Of a stretch of 64,000 nucleotides of DNA, positions 36,170 to 44,406 are shown piece by piece. The first letter of the stretch is position 1; each line of letters starts with the position of its first letter. The position numbers were made by a program, and so were the translations under genes. Under the pieces are notes generated by a model that had not been told where the DNA came from, made no database searches, and saw nothing but the letters and a program-made list of their open reading frames with translations. The stretch comes from Neptuniibacter sp048548695 (lineage in GTDB: Bacteria; Pseudomonadota; Gammaproteobacteria; Pseudomonadales; Balneatricaceae), in NCBI RefSeq assembly GCF_048548695.1, contig NZ_JBLYIF010000004.1; one strand, 5' to 3'.

Positions 36170-38353
36170 TTAACTCAGGTTTTTAGCTAGCTCAATTCGA
36201 AGTTCATTAACTTCTTGTTGTGCTTTTTGCTGATCCATACGGCTCTTAAACAGGGCTTCCTGGCGCTTCTCTAGCTTAGATTCCAGCAGGTCAATGGTTT
36301 GCGTTTGCTCTTTTACCTGAACCTCTAGCCGGTCGATCTGATCTTGCAGGTCATCAATGATATTGAATGATGTAGGGCTGAGAGAGTCATCTTTGGTCGG
36401 GATGGCTGTGCCGGTATTCAGCTCGTTGATGATATGGCTATACAGAGCCTGCAGGTCGGCAGCTTCACGCTCGTTGTAACGGATACTTTTCTCGATGGCA
36501 TTATGGGCACTGGCAGCACCCACAGAGCCGGCAAGTATATGTTCCAGCATGCGATGAAATTCCATCAACTCAATGATGGTGATATGGCTTTTTTCAGTGA
36601 CTTGGAGGTCGTCAGCGATATGCCGAATCTCGGCGCGAGCCTTCTGTTCCGTATGGTACTCACTCAGCAGAGTAACGGCTTCATCCAGTTTTGGCTCAAG
36701 TAGTATGTAGGCATTCAGGCCCGTGGGTCTGGCACGCTGATTCACCAGTTCATGCATAGAGCCAAGAAATTCACAGGTGAGTGTGCGCTCAGATTTATTC
36801 GGTTTATATAACACTGAGCCGAGGATGTAGCAGCCCAGGTTGAACACCATTGACCAGAACACTGAGTGGGTTACCGGATGTAGCCCTTCAATGCCAAACA
36901 GTGCCTCGGGTTTCAGCCCTTCGATCTGCCAGGGACCCTGTGTCAGCAGGGTCTGATCAAACCAGCCATGCTGAATAAACGCAGGTAATAACAGGGTATA
37001 GCACCAGACAATAAAACCTGCGCTAAGGCCCATCAAGGCACCTGCACTGTTGCCCCGCCGCCAGAATAATCCGCCAAACATGGCAGGGGTGAACTGCAGT
37101 ACTGCCACGAACGAAATCAGGCCAATGGCGACCAAAATATAGGAATCGGAGAAGGCTTCGGCGAACCACAAACTGCCGAACAGAATAGCCAGCACCAGAC
37201 CCCAGCGGATTTGTAACAGGTAGTGGTGCATAAAGCGCAGTTTTGGAAAGCACTCCAGCAATGGCATCACCAGATGGTTTGAGGCCATGGTAGAGAGTGT
37301 CATGGTGGTGATAATAATCATGCCGGTTGCTGCAGAAAATCCGCCAATAAATGCCAGAAGTGTCAGCATCTGTTGACCCGATTGCTGGGGTAGCAGCAGA
37401 ACAAAATAGTCGGCAGAGGTGATGGGTAACCCCTGAAGCAGCCCTGCTGCGGCGATTGGCACCACAAATAGATTCATTAGTATCATGTAAAGTGGTAGCA
37501 ACCACATGGCTGTTTTAATATGTTTCGGGCTGGAATTTTCTATCACCGCGACATGGAATTGTCGTGGTAGATTTTGAATGGCGGCAAAACTGAGCAGGAA
37601 AAGGGTTGCCCACATCAGGCCACTGTTTTCAGTGGCGTTGAAACTGTAGACATGTGACAGGCCATTGGCATCCAGTCGATTGATAATATCGCCGAAACCG
37701 TCAAACAGGTGATAGGTTGCAAACCAGCCAACCATCATAAAGGCGACAAGTTTGACCAGGCACTCCGCCACCAGTACCGCCATGACGCCAGGGTGGCGCT
37801 CAGTTGGGTCAATCCGGCGCAGGCCAAAAGCGATAGTGAAAATTGCCATAAACAGCGTCACCAGCAAACCGGTTATCTCATTTTCCAGTGTCCGGTTAGT
37901 GCTATGGGTGATCAGGTCAACCGAGCTGATAACCGCTTTGAGCTGCAGCGAGATATAGGGGGCTATCCCCAGCAGGCAGATCAAAGTCACCAATGCAGCA
38001 ATTTTTTGGGAGCGGTTATAGCGCGTGGAGATGAAGTCGGCAATGCTGGTAATGCGGAAGTTCGTTTTTGCATACACCATGCGTTTCAGGGTAACGCCCC
38101 ATAGCATGATGCCTAAGATGGCACCGCCATAAATGCCTAAAAACAACAAACCTGAGGTTGCTGCGAAACCTACACTGCCATAAAACGTCCATGAGGTATG
38201 ATATACCGCAAGTGACAGGCCGTAGATCAGTGCCTGTGTGGCCTGTCTCGGTGCGCCATTAAGGTTGATACGTTTTTCAACCTGTTGCGCGAGAATGAAT
38301 AAAATGCCCATATAAAGGGCCACAATCAGAATTACTGAGCTTGCGCTAAACAT
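36170..38353 (-). CDS. SLC5-type sodium:solute symporter fused to a STAC domain, no kinase
   Basis: This 727-aa protein has an SLC5 transporter domain of about 13 helices (about residues 1-520; YHTSWTFYGSVGFAATSG start, RITSIADFISTRYNRS). A STAC domain follows (about 530-640; LEHILAGSVGAASAHNAIEKSIRYNE). The last 70 residues are a coiled coil (DQIDRLEVQVKEQTQTIDLLESKLE). In CbrA-type sensors the STAC domain is followed by PAS and histidine kinase domains; here the protein stops instead, with a clean stop and terminator. So it probably transports an amino acid or organic acid and may signal through a partner bound to STAC or coil. It is divergent from pxpA. Confidence 0.88.
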   Translation of the reverse strand: MFSASSVILIVALYMGILFILAQQVEKRINLNGAPRQATQALIYGLSLAVYHTSWTFYGSVGFAATSGLLFLGIYGGAILGIMLWGVTLKRMVYAKTNFRITSIADFISTRYNRSQKIAALVTLICLLGIAPYISLQLKAVISSVDLITHSTNRTLENEITGLLVTLFMAIFTIAFGLRRIDPTERHPGVMAVLVAECLVKLVAFMMVGWFATYHLFDGFGDIINRLDANGLSHVYSFNATENSGLMWATLFLLSFAAIQNLPRQFHVAVIENSSPKHIKTAMWLLPLYMILMNLFVVPIAAAGLLQGLPITSADYFVLLLPQQSGQQMLTLLAFIGGFSAATGMIIITTMTLSTMASNHLVMPLLECFPKLRFMHHYLLQIRWGLVLAILFGSLWFAEAFSDSYILVAIGLISFVAVLQFTPAMFGGLFWRRGNSAGALMGLSAGFIVWCYTLLLPAFIQHGWFDQTLLTQGPWQIEGLKPEALFGIEGLHPVTHSVFWSMVFNLGCYILGSVLYKPNKSERTLTCEFLGSMHELVNQRARPTGLNAYILLEPKLDEAVTLLSEYHTEQKARAEIRHIADDLQVTEKSHITIIELMEFHRMLEHILAGSVGAASAHNAIEKSIRYNEREAADLQALYSHIINELNTGTAIPTKDDSLSPTSFNIIDDLQDQIDRLEVQVKEQTQTIDLLESKLEKRQEALFKSRMDQQKAQQEVNELRIELAKNLS

Positions 38354-38531
38354 GCTATTGCCGTTGTTATAGATTGCGATTGGCGTTGTCTACTTACTAG
38401 ATGCAACGCTACAAAGTGACAAAATGATACGCTTAAAGCCTGCCCGTAGAAAGATGATGCTGTACAGATTGATTAAGCCGGTCGGGTTTATCTGCCCCGT
38501 GGACAATCTAAACGGTTAAGAGAGTGAAATC

Positions 38532-39272
38532 ATGAAGTTAAATTGTGACCTGGGTGAAAGCTTTGGTGACTGGCGAATGGGGCTGGATGATGAAGTGATG
38601 CCCCATATTCATATGGCTAATATCGCCTGTGGGTTTCATGCTTCTGATCCGAAGCATATGGAAGTCACGGTTAAGCTGGCGTTACAGCATGGCGTCACCA
38701 TGGGTGCACATCCAGGGTATCCGGATTTAATGGGATTTGGTCGGCGCAGTATGCAGTGTACGGCAGATGAAATCCGGGGTTTGCTGTTGTATCAGATCTC
38801 TGCCCTGGCCGGTATCGCTGCTGTTCATGGTGGTCGCCTCTGTTATGTTAAACCTCATGGTGCGCTGTATAACGATATGATGCGTAATGAAACATTGCTG
38901 CGTACCATTCTGGAAACATTAGCGGCGTACCCTGCACCTCTCACCTTGGTGATTCAGGCCACTGCCGATAACCAGGCTCGTCAGGCGTTAGCGGATGCCT
39001 ATGGTGTTCCGCTGTGGTTTGAAGCGTTCGCTGATCGGGCGTATGACGATTCGGGTCTGTTAGTTTCGCGTCAACAGCCTGGGGCGGTACTGGATGATCC
39101 GGAGCAGATTTTGGCTCGGGCCGAGCGCCTGGCTACGCAAGGGGAATTGGAAAGTCTGGCAGGTCATATTTTGCAGTTACAACCTGATACCCTTTGTGTT
39201 CATGGTGATAACCCTGCGGCTGTGGCATTAGCCCGGGATATCAGGCAGGTGTTGGATGCAGTACCAGGTTGA
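38532..39272 (+). CDS. pxpA: 5-oxoprolinase subunit PxpA
   Basis: This 246-aa LamB/YcsF family protein works with PxpB and PxpC to hydrolyse 5-oxoproline to glutamate with ATP, clearing this damage product. The signature KLNCDLGESFGDW and NIACGFHASDP, then GAHPGYPDLMGFGRR (about residues 54-70) and YVKPHGALYNDM (about 100-115), show the metal-binding fold. GAGAG lies before the ATG. It overlaps pxpB by 17 nt, the first of three tightly packed genes. A chance link with the divergent transporter (substrate uptake) is possible but unproven. Confidence 0.95.
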   Translation: MKLNCDLGESFGDWRMGLDDEVMPHIHMANIACGFHASDPKHMEVTVKLALQHGVTMGAHPGYPDLMGFGRRSMQCTADEIRGLLLYQISALAGIAAVHGGRLCYVKPHGALYNDMMRNETLLRTILETLAAYPAPLTLVIQATADNQARQALADAYGVPLWFEAFADRAYDDSGLLVSRQQPGAVLDDPEQILARAERLATQGELESLAGHILQLQPDTLCVHGDNPAAVALARDIRQVLDAVPG

Positions 39273-39936
39273 TGTAGCAGGCGTTGATAGTCTGCTGTTG
39301 CGTTTCGATCTGCCAGCAGAGAGTGCTGCAGCGCAGGTGGCTGCCTGTGCTGAATATCTGCGGCAATGCTTACCGCACATCGTAGATATTGTGCCCGCCT
39401 ATAGTAGCTTGCTGCTGACCTATGACCTGTTGTTTTTAGACAATGCTGCTATGCGTCAGGCGATTGCCAGGGCATTAACAACATTTCAACCCCCGCCAGG
39501 ATCGTTGACAGGAAAAGCGGTGATCTTGCCTGTTTGTTATGACATCAATGGCGGATTTTCCCCAGATTTGGCTGAACTTTCCGCTCAGTTACACCTGCCG
39601 GTCAAGCGCCTGATTGAACTCCATGTTGCGCAGGAATACGTGGTTCAGGCGGTAGGTTTTGCTCCTGGTTTTGCGTATATGGGGCAATTGTCAGAGCGGT
39701 TATCTATCCCCAGAAAAGCAACGCCACGGCAGCAGGTACCGGCGGGTTCTGTGGCGATTGCGGAACGGCAGACTGCGGTATACCCACAGTCTTCCCCGGG
39801 TGGCTGGTGGCTGATTGGCCGTTGTCCGCTAAGATTGTTTGACCCACAGCAGGTCCCGCCCGGTCGTTTGCAGGTAGGTGACCGGGTCCGATTTGAGGCG
39901 GTGACCGAGCAAGAATTTCAAAGGTTGTTGCCATGA
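39256..39936 (+). CDS. pxpB: 5-oxoprolinase subunit PxpB (KipI type)
   Basis: This 226-aa subunit has the KipI/carboxyltransferase C-terminal domain fold: VCYDINGGFSPDL (about residue 95), the FAPGFAYMGQL motif (about 133) and SSPGGWWLIGR (about 176). It pairs with PxpC to form the part that phosphorylates 5-oxoproline. The start ATG lies within the end of pxpA (17 nt overlap) and the stop overlaps pxpC by 4 nt, so translational coupling is likely. Confidence 0.94.
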   Translation: MQYQVDVAGVDSLLLRFDLPAESAAAQVAACAEYLRQCLPHIVDIVPAYSSLLLTYDLLFLDNAAMRQAIARALTTFQPPPGSLTGKAVILPVCYDINGGFSPDLAELSAQLHLPVKRLIELHVAQEYVVQAVGFAPGFAYMGQLSERLSIPRKATPRQQVPAGSVAIAERQTAVYPQSSPGGWWLIGRCPLRLFDPQQVPPGRLQVGDRVRFEAVTEQEFQRLLP

Positions 39937-40865
39937 CAGCAAACGGCCTGCGTGTTATCAAGCCAGGGACCTTGAGTCTGGTGCAGGATCTCGGGCGCTG
40001 GGGCGTGCAGCATTACGGCCTCAGTCCCGGTGGTGCTCTGGATGAACATGCCGCGCGCTGGGCTAATAAGCTGTTGGGCAATCCGGTTGCTGCGGCATTA
40101 CTGGAGATCACATTGGGTAATGTGGAACTGGAAGCAGATGTCGCTTGTTGTATTGCTATGACCGGTGCCGTTCAGCGTATTCGTTTGAATGATCAAACGT
40201 TACCAGGCTGGCGTACCTGCCAACTGCAGCCGGGTGATCGATTGCGAGTCGATTTTGCCAGTAGTGGCCAGCGCAGCTACCTGGCGGTTGCCGGAGGCTT
40301 TCTGTTTTCGAGTATGTTTGGCAGTGTCGCCAGTGTCGAGCGTGAGCAGGTGGGGGCGTTTGCCGGTCGGCCACTGCAAGCCGGTGACTGTTTACCTTGT
40401 GGATCCGCTCCTGTGTTGCCACACCACAGGCAGGTGCCATGGCGTTATATCCCAGATTATGATGCGCCGCTGGTAGCGCGAGTGATACCCGGCTATCAAG
40501 TGGAGCAGTTTGATAGACGTGCGCTTGAACAGTTTTATCAGACTGGATTTATTCTGAGTAGCGATAGCAACCGAATGGGGTTTCGCCTTAAAGGCCAGCC
40601 CATTGAAAGTGGTGTGAGTGGCCTGTTGTCAGAGGGTATTTGTTTTGGCGCGATCCAGATTCCTCCGGATGGGCAGCCGATTGTGTTGTTGAAAGACCGC
40701 CAGACGTTGGGGGGGTACCCCAAGTTGGGTAGCCTCCTGCCATTGGATGCGTTTCGTTTAACGCAGTGCCGACCCGGCACTGAGGTGCGTTTCGAGACCA
40801 TTAGTTTGCAACACGCGCAAGCAACAATGAAACCGTTTTATAATTTCTTTGCGGAGTCGGGCTGA
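39933..40865 (+). CDS. pxpC: 5-oxoprolinase subunit PxpC (KipA type)
   Basis: This 310-aa protein is of the urea-carboxylase-like carboxyltransferase fold. The diagnostic start is VIKPGTLSLVQDLGRWGVQHYGLSPGGALDEHAARWAN (split over about residues 5-42), followed by RSYLAVAGGF (about 111), SDSNRMGFRL (about 207) and PPDGQPIVLLKDRQTLGGYPKLG (about 245). It completes the PxpABC oxoprolinase. Its last 28 nt are overlapped antisense by yidD. Confidence 0.94.
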   Translation: MTANGLRVIKPGTLSLVQDLGRWGVQHYGLSPGGALDEHAARWANKLLGNPVAAALLEITLGNVELEADVACCIAMTGAVQRIRLNDQTLPGWRTCQLQPGDRLRVDFASSGQRSYLAVAGGFLFSSMFGSVASVEREQVGAFAGRPLQAGDCLPCGSAPVLPHHRQVPWRYIPDYDAPLVARVIPGYQVEQFDRRALEQFYQTGFILSSDSNRMGFRLKGQPIESGVSGLLSEGICFGAIQIPPDGQPIVLLKDRQTLGGYPKLGSLLPLDAFRLTQCRPGTEVRFETISLQHAQATMKPFYNFFAESG

Positions 40866-41113
40866 GGACAGTTGTGGCAGTGTGGTACGGGTGGCACCGG
40901 GTCGATACCCCCTTCGCTGTAGGGATGGCAGCGGGCAAGGCGTTTCAGACCCAGCCAAGTCCCTTTCAGAGGGCCGTGGGTCTGTATGGCTTCAATCATA
41001 TAATGCGAACAGCTGGGATAAAACCGGCAGCGTGGTCCCAGCAGAGGGCTGATCAGAAACTGATACAAGCGTACTGGAATAATTAACAGGGTTTGAAAGA
41101 AAGCTCTTAACAT
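40838..41113 (-). CDS. yidD: Membrane protein insertion efficiency factor YidD
   Basis: This 91-aa protein has the UPF0161/YidD signature: an N-terminal amphipathic helix (LIIPVRLYQFLISPLLG), CRFYPSCSHYMIEAI with paired cysteines, a GLKRLARCHPYSEGGIDPVP stretch and a C-terminal Cys/His cluster (PHCHNCPQ). It aids YidC-dependent membrane insertion, lying at the inner face of the membrane. It is usually located between rnpA and yidC; here it is displaced, downstream of the phoH gene, and overlaps the pxpC 3' end by 28 nt on the other strand. Confidence 0.93.
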   Translation of the reverse strand: MLRAFFQTLLIIPVRLYQFLISPLLGPRCRFYPSCSHYMIEAIQTHGPLKGTWLGLKRLARCHPYSEGGIDPVPPVPHCHNCPQPDSAKKL

Positions 41114-41162
41114 ACCCAGGATTGTAGCAGGAATGGCGGCCCACAGCAGTGGGCCGGTGTGT

Positions 41163-42554
41163 TTAGAGGTGCTCTTCAGCGTACTCGGCCAGACGCGAGC
41201 GGAAGATGCCTTCTAAATGGATTTTAGCTGCGCCTTCGTAATCCTTAAACCGTTCCACGATATAGGTCAGGCCAGAGGTAAGCGGTGTCAGGTAGTTGGA
41301 ATCGATCTGAGCCAAGTTACCCAAACAGATGATCTTTGAACCCTTGCCGCATCGGGTGATGATGGTTTTCAGCTGAGATGGCGTCAGGTTCTGGGTCTCA
41401 TCCAGCAGTACAATGGCTTCCTGAATGCTACGGCCGCGGATAAAGTTAAGTGACTTGAACTGGATGTTGGCTTTTTCGATGGCGTATTTGACGCTGCTTT
41501 GTGGCCGCTCATCGTGTTCGTGCATCGCCTCCAGGTTGTCCTGGATAGCACTCAGCCAAGGGGTCATTTTTTCCTCTTCGGTACCGGGCAGGAAACCAAT
41601 ATCTTCAGCCACCGGTGGGGTGGAGCGGGTCACGATAATTTTATTGTAGCGGCGCTGCTCAATCACCATTTCCAGCGCACAGGCCAGGGCTATCAGGGTT
41701 TTACCCGAGCCTGCTGCACCATTCAGAATCACCAGATCCAGTTCCGGATCAAGCACAGCTTCCATGGCAAAGGCCTGTTGAATATTAATCGGTTCAATAC
41801 CCCAGCAGTTCTGCTGCATTAACCGCTCATAACCCAGGTCCTGCAAAATCACCTGCTGGTCGCGAATGGTGCTGACCCGGGCACAAAACTCTTCGGTCTC
41901 GTCAAACACATATTCACAGGGGTAGGCATTGGGCAGAAGGTCTTTACTGATCCGATGATAGGTATGACTACCCTCCTGATAACTGTCCACCTCGTCGACT
42001 TTATCCCAGAAGTTGCCTTCCACCTGCGTGTAACCCGCAGGCAGCAGATCGATATCGGAGACTAACTGGTCGGTACGGTAGTCCTCAACCCGCTTCAGTC
42101 CTGCTCCCAGGGCTTTGAGGCGCATATTGATATCTTTGGTAACCAGAATGATATGCCGGTGCGGATTGGTGGCCTGCAGATGCAGGGCGCAGTTGATAAT
42201 GTGATTGTCTTTGTTGGCATTGCTGGGCAGGAAACCCTGGCGTGCGGTGAGCTCATGATCCGGGAAAATGCTCAGTTTACCCAGCTTGCGGGAGGTTTCT
42301 ATTGTGCCCGGTATGGTGATCTGCACACCTTTGGTAATTTCCGATGTATCTTTGGCTTTGCTGAGGATCTGGTCAATTGCCCGGATGGCAGCGCGTGCTT
42401 CTTGGGCGACATTTTTCTTGCGGTCTTTTATGTCATCCAGCTCCTCCAACACAGTCATTGGAATGGCAATGTCCTGTTCTTTAAATTCATACAGGCATTT
42501 AGGGTCATGTAGCAGCACGTTGGTGTCTAGGATATAGAGTTTTGAGGCAGTCAT
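41163..42554 (-). CDS. PIN domain-PhoH family ATPase (PhoH2 type)
   Basis: This 463-aa protein fuses an N-terminal PIN ribonuclease domain (residues about 5-140; ILDTNVLLHDP with the first acidic residues, EELDDIK) to a PhoH ATPase (about 235-463). Walker A is LNGAAGSGKTLIAL, Walker B IVLLDETQNLTPSQLK and the sensor-like GNLAQID. PhoH2 proteins are RNA helicases/nucleases acting in RNA turnover. All catalytic features look intact. AAGGA stands 6 nt before the ATG. It precedes yidD on the same strand by 49 nt. Confidence 0.93.
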   Translation of the reverse strand: MTASKLYILDTNVLLHDPKCLYEFKEQDIAIPMTVLEELDDIKDRKKNVAQEARAAIRAIDQILSKAKDTSEITKGVQITIPGTIETSRKLGKLSIFPDHELTARQGFLPSNANKDNHIINCALHLQATNPHRHIILVTKDINMRLKALGAGLKRVEDYRTDQLVSDIDLLPAGYTQVEGNFWDKVDEVDSYQEGSHTYHRISKDLLPNAYPCEYVFDETEEFCARVSTIRDQQVILQDLGYERLMQQNCWGIEPINIQQAFAMEAVLDPELDLVILNGAAGSGKTLIALACALEMVIEQRRYNKIIVTRSTPPVAEDIGFLPGTEEEKMTPWLSAIQDNLEAMHEHDERPQSSVKYAIEKANIQFKSLNFIRGRSIQEAIVLLDETQNLTPSQLKTIITRCGKGSKIICLGNLAQIDSNYLTPLTSGLTYIVERFKDYEGAAKIHLEGIFRSRLAEYAEEHL

Positions 42555-42760
42555 AGACTGTTCCTTCTACGGCCGGGGAGTGTGAAATACGGTGATAAAA
42601 AAGAGTCAGCAGGAGGCGCAAGGCGGCAGGTCAGCGGGGATGCCGTAAGTGGTGTTTTGATCGGTTGGTCGTGACAGTAATCCACAGTGGATCTGCGCTC
42701 TCCAGAAGGCCCTGCACCCGTTTGGGCACGGTTGCCATCGGTCAACAAGAAATCATTTAT

Positions 42761-42789
42761 CGACGATCACGCCATCGTCGGTTTTTTTT
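42761..42789 (+). terminator. Orphan Rho-independent terminator
   Basis: A 7-bp perfect stem CGACGAT/ATCGTCG with a 6-nt loop is followed by GTTTTTTTT on the plus strand. The nearest plus-strand gene upstream ends almost 2 kb away. Confidence 0.8.
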
Positions 42790-42950
42790 AGTTAACCCCT
42801 GTTGCCAGATAAACACAAGGCTTTTTTTTATCGTTGTCTGAACCCGCGACTTTTGTTGGCTATGCGACGACTCTGTAAGTAAAGGGCTGAACTAAAACGG
42901 TGTTTTGTGATCAAAAAATAACCTAAAAGTGGTTGATTTATATACTGATT

Positions 42951-42979
42951 TTGCCATTTTTTCAGGGCTGCTCTATATT
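42951..42979 (+). promoter_or_regulatory. Sigma-70 promoter of ppnN
   Basis: TTGCCA (42951-42956) and TATATT (42974-42979) are separated by exactly 17 nt, giving a leader of about 44 nt before the ATG at 43030. Confidence 0.7.
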
Positions 42980-43029
42980 CAGTGCATAACGAGATCACAT
43001 TAGGTGACTCAGCGTGAGGTGGATTAAGC

Positions 43030-44403
43030 ATGATGACGGAACAATTTATTACCACCAGTGTTACCCCATTAGAAAGCCTGAATAGTCTGACCCCATATGA
43101 AGTGGAAAAACTGCGGGATGCCAGCAACGGCGGTCTCTATAACCTGTTTCGTAAATGCGCTCTGGCGGTGCTGAATAGCGGAAGCCAGGATGACAGCACC
43201 AAACGGGTGTTAGAGAAACACCGCAATTTTGATATCCGCATCACTCAGAAGCACCGGGGGGTGCAGCTGGAGTTGGTCAATGCACCGGCCACCGCCTTTG
43301 TTGATGGTGAGATTATTACCGGTATTCGTGAACATCTATTTTCGGTGCTGCGTGATCTTTTGTATGTCGGTGATGAGCTGGATCAGTGCTGCCCTGATAT
43401 GCAGGATGGAGAGCTGACCACCAATATGGTATTCCATATCCTGCGTCATGCTGATGCCATTCGGCCGCATGTCAAACCCGACTTGGTGGTGTGCTGGGGC
43501 GGCCATTCCATAAACCGCACTGAGTATGAATACACCAAAAAAGTTGGCTATGAGCTGGGCCTGCGCAGTCTAAATATCTGTACCGGTTGTGGTCCCGGTG
43601 CCATGAAGGGGCCGATGAAAGGCGCGACCATTGCTCACGCTAAGCAACGTATTCGGGATGGGCGTTATGTCGGGATTTCCGAGCCCGGTATTATTGCCGC
43701 AGAAAGTCCTAATCCCATCGTTAATGAACTGCTGATTATGCCGGATATCGAAAAACGCCTAGAGGCGTTTGTGCGCCTAGGTCACGGCATTATCGTGTTT
43801 CCCGGCGGGGCCGGTACCATGGAGGAGATCCTTTATATACTGGGAATCCTGCTACATGAAAAAAATACCCACCTGCCATTTCCGCTGATTCTTACCGGCC
43901 CGGAATCCAGTGCGGCTTATCTGGCATCCGTGGATGCGTTTATCCGTGAAACATTGGGGGACAAGGCGGCGAGTCGGTATCAAATAGTGGTGGCGGACCC
44001 TCATGACGCAGCCAGCCGTATGAAAGAGGGGTTGCAGCAGGTCACTGAGTACCGCAAGGCTACGGGTGAGTCGTTCCATTTTAACTGGCAGATGCATATT
44101 CCAGGCGAATTTCAGCAACCGTTTGAGCCGAGTCACGCCAATATGAGTTTGTTGAACCTAAGCCGTGATCAACCTGACTACTTGCTGGCGGCTAATCTGC
44201 GCTGTGCGCTGTCCGGTATCGTGGCGGGTAACGTGAAAGAACAGGGTATACGTGCTATTGAAGAGGGTGGCCCGTTTCAGATTTGTGGTGAGTCCAGCCT
44301 GATGAAACCTCTGGATCTATTACTGCAGTCGTTTGTTGAGCAGCGCCGTATGAAGCTGAATCATCGCGATTACAAACCCTGTTATGTGGTGCAGCCCAGC
44401 TAA
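43030..44403 (+). CDS. ppnN: Nucleotide 5'-monophosphate nucleosidase PpnN
   Basis: This 457-aa enzyme (YgdH/PpnN, LOG superfamily) cleaves nucleoside monophosphates to base and ribose 5-phosphate, and in E. coli it is stimulated by (p)ppGpp. The lysine-decarboxylase-like core has CGPGAMKGPMKGA (about residue 190) and the catalytic PGGAGTMEE (about 258). N-terminal DUF4478 and C-terminal DUF3412-like regions flank it. The length matches E. coli (454 aa). The start is ATG 43030 (ATGATG, second possible). A single gene with its own promoter, ending against convergent putA. Confidence 0.95.
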   Translation: MMTEQFITTSVTPLESLNSLTPYEVEKLRDASNGGLYNLFRKCALAVLNSGSQDDSTKRVLEKHRNFDIRITQKHRGVQLELVNAPATAFVDGEIITGIREHLFSVLRDLLYVGDELDQCCPDMQDGELTTNMVFHILRHADAIRPHVKPDLVVCWGGHSINRTEYEYTKKVGYELGLRSLNICTGCGPGAMKGPMKGATIAHAKQRIRDGRYVGISEPGIIAAESPNPIVNELLIMPDIEKRLEAFVRLGHGIIVFPGGAGTMEEILYILGILLHEKNTHLPFPLILTGPESSAAYLASVDAFIRETLGDKAASRYQIVVADPHDAASRMKEGLQQVTEYRKATGESFHFNWQMHIPGEFQQPFEPSHANMSLLNLSRDQPDYLLAANLRCALSGIVAGNVKEQGIRAIEEGGPFQICGESSLMKPLDLLLQSFVEQRRMKLNHRDYKPCYVVQPS

Positions 44404-44406
44404 GCG

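Larger units (their letters stand above)
42555..43029. other. 475-nt non-coding region with orphan terminator and ppnN promoter
   Basis: The left part holds the phoH leader (minus strand). A plus-strand terminator (42761-42789) has no upstream plus-strand gene, so a small RNA is possible. The right part holds the ppnN promoter. A 65-codon minus-strand frame at 42551-42748 has no Shine-Dalgarno and an unconvincing composition. Confidence 0.5.

Noticed and set aside
42551..42748. 65-codon minus-strand frame between phoH and ppnN
   Set aside because: It overlaps the phoH start region, has no Shine-Dalgarno and has a composition typical of non-coding sequence.
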